Below are positions 56,276 to 64,000 of a stretch of 64,000 nt of DNA, one piece after another. The notes under the pieces were generated by a model. The model was not told the DNA's origin, searched no databases, and saw only the letters and a program-made list of their open reading frames with translations. Source of the DNA: Chlorella sorokiniana (lineage: Eukaryota > Chlorophyta > Trebouxiophyceae > Chlorellales > Chlorellaceae); assembly GCA_025917655.1 (NCBI GenBank), contig CP084611.1, positions 4,836,001-4,900,000 on the forward strand, in the 5' to 3' direction. A program made the position numbers and the translations under genes. The number at the start of each line of letters is the position of its first letter. Position 1 is the first letter of the stretch.

Positions 56276-59074
56276 ATGCCGCAGCTGCAGTCATCCCTCT
56301 CCCAGCTGGGGTAAGTCCGCCCGGCCGCTGCGGCCGCTACCGCCCCGCTCCCTTCACAACTTTACCACTGCAGCTTCTTTGCATTTTGTCTGGCCTTCCC
56401 AGCACGGCACCCCACCTCTACGCCCCTGCTAGGCACAGCATGGGCGAATGGGTGGGCAGCCTGGGGGTGGGTGCTGCGGCGGGCGCCGCGGGCGACGACG
56501 CTTTAGGACAGGAGTATGAGCTCGGCAGGCGCCGCCTGCGTGTAGTGCGACGGCTGGGGGAGGGCGGCTACTCCTTCGTCTACCTAGTGAAGGAGGCGCA
56601 GCTGGGGGAGCCAACGGCGACGCAGGGCTGCTGGCGCCGCCTACGGGCGACGGCGCCGTGTATGCACTCAAGAGGGTGGGTGGGTGGGTGGATGGGCACA
56701 TGTGCTGCTGCCAGCGCCAGTTTTGCTGCACCCAAGCTGCCGCGTCGTTGCCAGGCGCAAGCAACTGCCGAGCCGCGCCTCCAAACGCCTTTCCTGGCTG
56801 GGGCCGGGTCAGCGGGCCGCAGCGATTCTGCGCCGTGGACGGTTGCGCTGTACAGCTGCGCTGTACCACCCCTTGGGGCTCACAACGTCTGCAGGTGCTC
56901 TGCGGAAGCGAGGAGCAGCTGGCGGAAGCGAGGCGGGAGGTGGCCACCATGCGCCGCCTGCGCCACCCCTGCCTGCTGCCGCTGCTGGATGCGGCGGTGA
57001 CGCAGCAGCGGGCGCCCGACGGCACTGTCCGTGCCGTCGTGCTCATGCTCTTTCCGGGTGAGGAGGGTCCTGAGGCCGATTGCCTGGGTCCTGCTGCATC
57101 GGCGTCCTGAGGCTGCACATACATGCTGGCATGCTGGTTTCCGCCTGCTGCGGGCTTGCTTGCTGCACTTGTTGCAGGTCCTGCCCTGCAGCTATCTGCT
57201 CCTGCTGCCCATTCGACCCCAACTTGCCCTCCTTCTGCTCTCGCTCGCCCTGCAGTCTTCGACCAAGGCAACCTGTTCGACTTTGTGCAGCAGCAGCGGC
57301 AACAGTGGCAGCGCGAGCCCCGCGCGGCGGCGGCCCCCCGGGCAGCCTGGCGGGCGTGCGGCGGCGAGGGCGCAGCACCTCCGCGACTCGCTGGGGGTGT
57401 TCCTGCAGGTGTGCAGTGCCAAGGCCTGAAGGCTGGAGTCAGTACCGGCTTTTGCTTTGGTGTTTGCTACGATGCAGCTAGCAGACGACCCTGGTGTGCT
57501 TTGGCAGCGGTGTCGTGTACAGACGATGGCTGTTGGCTTCCTTGCCTGTGTGAGTACGACGATGCCTCGCGAAACTGCTGCCTCTGTCGCAGGTCTGCGC
57601 CGCGCTGCACAGCATGCACAGCATGACGCCGCCGCCGCCCACCGCGACCTCAAGCCCCACAACGTGCTGCTGCGCTTGCGGCAAGCGGGCTCTGAAGGGG
57701 GCGCAGTGCAGGGACAGGGGACGGCCCAGCAGGCGAAGCAGCAGCAGCAGGAGAAGCAGCAGGAGCAAGAGGAGACGGGCCAGCCGAGTGACGAGCAGCC
57801 GTGGCAGCCGCAGTGGGGCGGCGGCACCAGCGGCGGCGCAGCAGTGGTCCCAGTCTGTGAGGAGGGAGGACAAGGCGGTCCACAGCAGCAGCAGCGGAAG
57901 CGCGACGTTGCTGACGCCCGCAGGAGTGGTGGGAGCGGCGGCTGGCGGCGTGGCGGCAGCGGTACGAGGCGGTGCTCATGGACTTTGGCAGTACGCGTCC
58001 CGCCCCCGTGCAAGTGCGCAACCGAGCTGAGGCTGTGGCAGTACAGGAAGATGCGGAGGTGCGGCTGCACTGGGGGCTGACTGCCTGAGCTCTTCGTCGG
58101 CGGGCGGCTGGCGTGCTGCCTGCTGCGCCAGCAGCTGGGCTCTATTGGAGGAGGGCACTGGGATGGCGGCAGCAGCCCGGCTACGCACTAGCCTGCGAAC
58201 ACGGGAGGCTGTCCATAGCGGCCTTTGCGGCTGGCCGGAAGCTGCTCCCCTTGACACTGCAGCGCTGCCCCTGCCCCTGTTCGGCACCCATGCAGCGGAT
58301 GTGTACTGCCCCGTACCGCCCGCCGGAGCTCTGGGACGTCCCCTCCTCCTGCATAATTGGTGAGGCCTTGGATGGCTGCTCAGCAGCGGCCCAGCTGCGC
58401 TGCACACCGCCTTTGAGGGCGCAGCAGGAGCCGTGCCCCCTCTGCCGTCGGCGTCGTCAGCCGGCAGCCCCCGCTGAGCTGCTGCCCAACCCCCAGCCCT
58501 GGGGCCCCTGCGGCTTGATGCCACGACTGGTGCTGACGCTGTGTCCTGACCGTACTGCCGTCGCGTGTCGTCGTACCGCAGACGAGCGAGTGGATGTGTG
58601 GTCCCTGGGGTGCCTCCTCTACTTCCTCATCTGCGGGCAGAGCCCCTTTGAGCGCGCGGCGGGCGAGGCCGGGGGCAGCCTCCTGCTGGCAGTCACCAGG
58701 TGGGCCTGCCCCGGCGCAGCAGCCGCGGCGCTGCAGCTGCCACATGCGCACCGCCGCCCTGCCCCTCCCTTTCTCCTCCACCCTCTAGCACCAAGTCCTC
58801 CACTCGGACTCGCATGGCCCCCGGCCCTCCTCCTCTCCCAAAGCAACACGAATCTACGCCCTATACAGCCACAACACGCTCAAACACACTGACACCCCGT
58901 CACTTCTCCCCCTGCAGCGGCCGGGTGAGTTGGCCCGACGACCCTGCCTGCAGCTGCCCAGCAGCTCTGCGGCAGCTGGTGGCAGCATGCCTGGATACGG
59001 ACCCAGCGAGCCGGCCAGCAGTGGCTGACGTGGCAGTGAGGGCAGATGCGGTGCTTGCCTCCCTGCCGCTCTGA
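56276..59074 (+). CDS. STK16/NAK-like Ser/Thr protein kinase
   Basis: Exons 56276-56310, 56403-56675, 56895-57057, 57256-57408, 57593-58058, 58296-58359, 58582-58699 and 58918-59074. The start ATG 56276 is supported by exact phase into exon 2. Kinase features: RLGEGGYSFVYLVKE glycine loop, AVYALKRVLCGSEEQLAEAR (Lys), QVCAALHSMHS then AHRDLKPHNVLLRL (catalytic loop), YEAVLMDFGSTRPA (DFG with the STK16-type Ser-Thr), CTAPYRPPELWDVPSSCIID and ERVDVWSLGCLLYFLICGQS. These match the STK16 branch of NAK kinases, which are often acylated and Golgi-associated; no N-terminal Gly-Cys motif is seen here. A Gln-rich insert of about 80 residues sits between the catalytic loop and DFG. Single-base repairs are needed at 56604-56608, near 57330 and near 57640. 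Confidence 0.83.
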
Positions 59075-59254
59075 TGGGCAGCGGAGCATGCAAGGCTGCA
59101 ACCGAGCCAGCCGAGGCGATCCACACACGCTGCTATCTCCCCTGCTTGCCAACTTCTGCTTCCTTGCACCCAGCGAGCACTGCTTCCTGCCATGTCAGAG
59201 TGCGGCTGCAGCAAACGGCAGGTGCGGTCGAACGGCAAGCATGCATGATCACGC

Positions 59255-61378
59255 TCACTTTGAGCCCGAGCGCGGCGACGCAACAAGCGGCGCCCGCCCC
59301 GTGCCGTCCTTGCCGTGCCGCAGCACCCAGCCTCCGCCATCCATTGTGTTGCTGCCCCCGGCGGCGGTAGGAGCGTCTGCGCTGCGCCGCCGCGGTGCCG
59401 CTAGCTCCACATCTTGCTCATTGGGGTGCAAGGTGGTTCCATCGGCAGCAAGCCAGCCTTGCCCACTGCCCGCTGCGCGCTGCTGCCACTGCTGCAAGCC
59501 CCCTGCTCCCGCCTCTCCGTGGCCGGCCCAGCCTGCGTCGCCGCCATTCAGCTCCTCCTTCAAACTGCTGCTGCCCTTTGCCTTGAGGCCCGGCTCCTTG
59601 ACAGCCAGCAGCGGCCCCGCTCCTCGCCCACATCCTCGGCTCTGCTGCCGTCGCCGCCGCCGCCGCCGCCGCTGCGTTTCTCCGCCAAGATGATGATGAC
59701 GCTGCTGCTGCACACGAGGGCCGCGCCCAGCAGGCCCAGCGGGGGAGGGGCGGCGGCCGTACACGATGAGGTCCCCCAGGATCCCCCACACCACTGCAGC
59801 GGGTTGAAGGATGGGGGGTGAGAGAGGCGGGGCAAGCGGCGTTTGAAGGGCTGAGTGGGTAGGTATGTGCGGGGGATGGGTTAGGAGGGGCACGAGGTTG
59901 AACGAGAGGAAGGCTGGGGAGGTCAGAAGGTACCCGCTGCTACAGGGGGACGGGACCACCCCAACTCCGCACTAGGTACCGCCGCAACCAAAGCGCTGAC
60001 TCACCGCCCAGGTACCCCATGAGCGTGACCGGCGTGGCCCTGGCCAGCTTCAGCGCCTTGGTGGCCAGGCTCTGCACCCCGCACGCAAGCACGCCCGTGG
60101 CCAGCAGCAGCGCCGCCGCCGCGCCGCTGGGCGGCCACACCAGGGCCTGGCCCGGCAGCGCGGCAGCCAGCGCGGCGCTGCCGACCACGCTGATCAGCGC
60201 CATGCTGTGAAGGGGGCGGTGGAGGGAAAGGGGCGGAGGGACGGTTGGAAAGCACCCCGCTGTGCCGAGCTGCTGCTGCCGCGACTCGCCAGGCACACCA
60301 GTGCACCCAACAAACGCGGGCTAAGCAAAGCGTTTCTTTGTAAATATGAGGGCCACCTGAGCATGATGCTGCCAACGGACTCCGACTTGCCCAGCGAGCG
60401 CACGCAGAACTTGGCAGCCGCCATGCACACCGCCTGCGCGGCGGCGGCGGTGGCGGGCGGGGGGAGCGTGAGGTGCAGCTGGGGGTTCCCAGCATTGGGG
60501 GTCTAGCTGCTGAAACTGAAGCTGCAATGAAGCTGCTCCAAGCTGAGGGAGTCTCCAGAGCAGGGAATCAGGGATGGCACAGCGGCCCCACAGGGAGCTG
60601 AGCTGCCGCCGCTGCAAGGCCCCCCTTAGCCGGCCACACTCGCCTGCGCCACCGCGATTGCCACCCCCGCAGGATTCAACGCGCTGGCGGCGCTGCCAAA
60701 CAGGAACGTGGGCTGCGCCACGAGCAGCAGGCCGGCGAAGCAGAGGGGCAGCGACGCGGCGACGGGCCAGCCGCCGGCGCCCTCGCCGAGCACGCATGGC
60801 GCCAGCAGGGCGACAAACACGGGCGACAGGAAGGTGAGCACCGCCACGTCAGCCAGCGGCAGCAGCTGCACCGCGGAGTAGTAGCAGGAGATGGCGGCGA
60901 AGCCGGCCAGGCCGCGCAGCAGCAGCAGCCAGCGCCTGCAGGGGGCGGGTTTAGAGTTGAAAGGAGAGGGCCAGAGGCACAGAGGACATGCGCTGCGGGT
61001 CAGCCTCCGCCAACCCGCTGCTCAGAGTCCCGACGCTGAGCGCTGCAGGGCAGCTGCAGGATCCCCATCCAGCGCGGCGCGCGCCCCGGCATGCAGCAGC
61101 AACACCGCCCGCCAGCCAGTGGCAGCTGGCACGCACCGCTCGCTGCGCCAGGGCCACTTGGCCGGGCTGCCGCCGTTTGAGGCCACCATGGCCCCGGACA
61201 CCACCAGGACCACCAGGGACCGGGCCAGCACGATTTCAAACACGGGCACACCCATGCCGCCCACAACTTTCGCCGCCAGCCCCATCGCCGAAGCGCACGC
61301 GCCGCTCAGCAGCTGCAGGTAGAGACCCAGCTCCGGCCCTGCCGGCACGCAGCTGCCGGCGCAGCACGACAGGCGCAT
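59255..61378 (-). CDS. EamA/DMT-superfamily transporter (first of a tandem pair)
   Basis: Exons near 61137-61378, 60641-60935, 60360-60440, 60006-60206 and 59255-59794. Blocks of the 10-helix EamA fold: GLYLQLLSGACASAMGLAAK, VFEIVLARSLVVLVVSG, LLLLRGLAGFAAISCYYSAV, QLLPLADVAVLTFLSPVFVA, GVAIAVAQA, MAAAKFCVRSLGKSESVGS, LLLATGVLACGVQSLATKAL, and VVWGILGDLIVYGRRPSP. These resemble SLC35G1-like EamA proteins of plants and animals; the substrate is unknown. The C-terminal tail is long, hydrophilic and Gly/Lys-rich. Run 59741-59745 needs one base to continue into LLGAALVCSSSVIIILAEK. The start at ATG 61378 is provisional, since open sequence continues upstream. Confidence 0.7.
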
Positions 61379-62054
61379 CCTGCGTACTCCGCAGGGGGTG
61401 CGGGGCACGCAGGTTGCAGAAGCGCTGGACGGCAGGAAGGGCGAGGGTGCACCGTCGGCGGTGGCCGCGGCGGCGACGGGAGTGGTGCACCTGGACCGGT
61501 TGGTCACAGGGACTCGCTTACGGGCTCCCCAACTTATTCCAAAGGCTTTTCGCTGGTCAGAACCAAGTTCCGTGCCTGTGAGACGTCCCAGCAAAGGAGG
61601 GCCAATTGGGGGCGCTCGGACTGCTTCCGTTCTTCGTCAAACGCAATAACAGACTATGTGACGAGAGATATGCCATGATAATACGCACAATCGGCGCCTT
61701 ATGTGAGCGTGAAAGCGAGAGAGCACCCCGCCGCTGGCTGCCAGCTGGCGGCGCTTTGCAGGACAGTTGGTCCGATGGTGGCTGGTTACAGGGAAAAGAG
61801 CAGTATGAACAGTAAGTTATTGGGCATGGGTGGATAAGAATATCAATGCGTGGTTACTGGCAGGACACGCCACTGGTGGGCGCAAGGCGGGCAGCAGCGG
61901 TGCGCAGCGGCAGGTCGGGAACATGCAGCAAGAAACGAGAGCTGGCGGGGGGGGGGGGGGGGGGGGGGGATGTGCAAACCCCAGGAATACTGCCTGGGAA
62001 AAGATATACAGCATGCCATAACCTACAGTTACGGCGGATACAGGCATGCAGAGC
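61379..62054. other. Gap between the two DMT genes
   Basis: Contains the promoter side of the first DMT gene, an AT-richer stretch (61500-61850), and a long G run. No other gene is seen. Confidence 0.4.
61947..61969 (+). repeat. 23-G homopolymer
   Basis: The longest homopolymer in the window, about 23 G on the plus strand, 85 bp downstream of the stop of the second DMT gene (C-rich on its coding strand). Confidence 0.85.
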
Positions 62055-63742
62055 TCACGGCTGGCTGGCCGCCGCACTGGCAGCCGCCACCGTCAGCGCG
62101 CTTTCCTCCTTCACATGGATCAGCGGCGGCGCCGCTGGCACCTTGACGGGCATGAGCGGTTGCGGCTGCTGCTGCTGCCGCCAGGCGCGCAGCCAGGCGT
62201 TAGCGAGCGCGGCCTGCAGCAAGCCTGCCGTCGCCTCGCCGCCCTTGCGCTGCCAGGCGTCTGTGCTGCTGGCCAGCAGCCCTTTTGTGGTGATGGGCAG
62301 CAGCACAGCGCCGCCCGTGTTGGCATCTACTTGCACGGGCACTAGGCGCCGAGGCGTGTCGACGGTGGCGCCACCGCGGTGCCCGCTGCCGCTGCCTCCG
62401 CCATAGTGCCGGCCCCACGTCACCAGCAGCCCTCCAGCCACGATGGCCGCACCGCCCACCACGCTGCTGCTGCTGGGGGGTGGCCAAACACAAAGTAATC
62501 CGCCAGCAGGCCCCACACGGCAGAGAGGTATGCCAGCGGGGCCGCCCGCGTGGCGGGGGCGCGCTGCATCGCCGCAGTCATCAGCACCTGGTGCCCGAAG
62601 CTCTGCACAACGAAACCAGGAAGGGTCGAGTGAAGAGGGGGGCGGGGTGACACACTGCTGCCAGCCGTGTGTAGCGCGCAGAGAGATGCAGCAAAAGCGG
62701 CAGCAGGTGCTGCCACAGGAAGAGGTACTCACGGCTGGCAGCGCAAGCCGCAAGGTGTGGACAATCAGAGAAGGAGCACAGTGTGCACTCACCATGGCCC
62801 CGACACACGTCAGCAGCGCCCAGCCCAGCGCGCTGCGGCCACACCAAGCGAGTGCCTTGCAGCACGCAGATGGCGGCCGACCCTGCCGCGCTGACCGCGC
62901 CCGCGCTCAGCACGATCATGGCCGCGTGATGCGACGAGGTGCTGCCCGCCGCCAGCCGCCGCACCGAGAGCTTGGCTCCCGCGGAGGAGAACACATGGGC
63001 GAGGCCGGCAGCGACGCCGAGGGCGGCGGGACCCAGCGGCCCGTCGGTCTCAATGCCCAGCCCTCCCCGCACGTCCCGCACGCCGCGCAGCAAGGAGAAG
63101 ATGCCCGGCTTGACGAGGAGCAGGGCCCCGGAGGTGGCCAGGGGCAGGGCCAGGAGGAGGAGGGGGCGGGCGCTCGCGCAGCAGCAGCGTGCCCAGCGCC
63201 GCCACGACGAGCGGCGACAGCAGCGCCAGCGCCACCGCGTCCGAGATGGCCAGCAGGTGCACCGCCTGCTGGATGAAGGCCACCGAGGCGAAGCCCAGCA
63301 GGCCGCGCAGCAGCCAGAGCGCGGCTGCTGTGCGATGAGCTGGCGGGCGGCGGCGTGGCGCGCTGCGGGCAGCGTGCAGGCCACGAGGACCAGGCTGCGC
63401 ACGCACACCAGCTGCATCACGGGCATGGGCTGCTCCCCGGCTGCAGCGGGGCGGGCAGCGGGACGACGTGAGCGCCAGCGGGGTTTGAACCGCGCGCCAG
63501 CTGCGGTGGGGCAGCTGGCTGCCGTGCCAGCGGCAGGCGGCGGCTGCCTGTTGGGATTCTGAGGCGCACTCACCCGCGAAGCCGCTGAGAAATTTAGAGC
63601 ACACCAGGCTTGTGCTGGCCAGGAGGGTGGACAGCGCGTAGAGCAGGAGTCCGCACGCTTGGGAAGACGGCTGCAAGGCGTGCCGTCCTCCCGCCACGTC
63701 CCCCATCCTTACACGAGGGGACTTTTGGGAGTAAACGCGCAT
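62055..63742 (-). CDS. EamA/DMT-superfamily transporter (second of a tandem pair)
   Basis: ATG 63742 (or the in-frame ATG 63706) opens a leader followed by helix 1, ACGLLLYALSTLLASTSLVC, in the exon ending 63574. Further exons give MQLVCVRSLVLVACTLP, LWLLRGLLGFASVAFIQQAV, HLLAISDAVALALLSPLVVA, GALLLVKPGIFSLL, GVAAGLAHVFSSAGAKLSVR, AAMIVLSAGAVSAAGSAAIC, PLAYLSAVWGLLADYFVFGH and VVGGAAIVAGGLLVTWGRHY, the ordered helices of an EamA protein. A hydrophilic Gln-rich tail ends at TGA 62055-62057. The RSLVL, RGLLGF and SPLVVA motifs parallel RSLVV, RGLAGF and SPVFVA of the neighbouring gene, so the two are likely paralogues. Frame corrections are needed near 63335 and 63170. Location and substrate are unknown. 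Confidence 0.7.
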
Positions 63743-64000
63743 GAAGAGAGAATCTACCGACTAGGGACAGCCGGCAACTTTGCGCGCAAGCGAATGCCGG
63801 CGCTCCGACTATTGCTGGCACGGAGTGCTGGCAAGCGGGAGCGGGGCCTGGTGCCCTCGAACGGGAGACTGTCTGCGTCTTATTGAAATGGCCAATACTA
63901 ACGGGCCTCTGTTGGAGAGAATAAGGCGCCGGCAAAATGGGGACCAGAACCCGCTGAGCGCGCTGCGGCGGTGGTCTCAACTTTACCGCCCAACACCTTG
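63743..64000. other. Upstream flank of the second DMT gene
   Basis: Presumed promoter and 5' region. Nothing else is recognised before the window ends. Confidence 0.3.

Noticed and set aside
1-64000. CRISPR array, bacterial operons, phage or transposon genes
   Set aside because: No regularly spaced repeats, transposase, reverse transcriptase or integrase motifs were seen; intron-rich eukaryotic genes fill the window.

Overview
This window looks like nuclear DNA of a unicellular green alga. I infer a trebouxiophyte such as a Chlorella relative, without a database check. The DNA is very GC-rich and the genes are dense and intron-rich, with many short GT-AG introns of roughly 70-300 bp. The gene content is eukaryotic and plant-like: a plant-type chloroplast ABCI11/NAP14 ATPase, a TPM-domain lumen protein, complex I subunit NDUFB8, mitochondrial bL31, a PAPS-type nucleotide-sugar transporter, profilin, an AIG1-like protein and a PAQR receptor-like protein. 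There are no operons, rRNA genes, CRISPR arrays or recognisable transposons. I saw no tRNA, but this was only a visual check.

Layout (gene models are joined exons; the coordinates span the introns). 127-2328 (+) is the 3' part of a FUSC/ALMT-like membrane protein. 2685-5885 (+) is an unidentified multi-exon protein. 6730-8895 (-) is a mitochondrial carrier. 9445-12081 (-) is an SLC35B2/UTR-type transporter. 12374-12816 (+) is a small basic/acidic protein, possibly RPS19BP1-like. 13083-14336 (+) is ABCI11. 14846-16251 (+) is a low-complexity coiled-coil protein. 17903-19374 (-) is FAR-17a/AIG1-like. 20960-22265 (+) is a TPM-domain protein. 22822-24573 (-) is a PAQR. 24817-26152 (+) is an RluA-type pseudouridine synthase. 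26400-27122 (-) is profilin. 27703-30153 (+) is a secreted Cys-rich repeat protein. 30413-31134 (-) is NDUFB8. 31819-34702 (+) is a fringe-like glycosyltransferase. 35390-36021 (+) is bL31m. 36501-45613 (-) is a full ABCC transporter. 46309-50640 (+) is a membrane-anchored SGNH hydrolase. 51592-55878 (-) is a membrane-anchored ShKT plus aldo-keto reductase fusion. 56276-59074 (+) is an STK16-like kinase. 59255-61378 (-) and 62055-63742 (-) are two EamA/DMT transporters.

The strands alternate along most of the window, giving many divergent pairs with short shared promoters (243-695 bp) and convergent pairs with 180-260 bp between stops. Several loci belong to endomembrane and cell-surface functions: the PAPS-type transporter, fringe-like glycosyltransferase, SGNH hydrolase, ShKT-AKR protein and Cys-rich secreted protein. 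They do not form a cluster with one evident pathway.

One caution applies throughout. Nearly every conserved gene needs one or more single-base corrections in a run of G, C or A for its protein to stay in frame. I read these as assembly homopolymer errors. Strict ORF calls will therefore truncate or artificially extend many of these proteins. Exon ends given here were chosen from splice signals plus reading phase, and first exons and transit peptides are the least certain parts.
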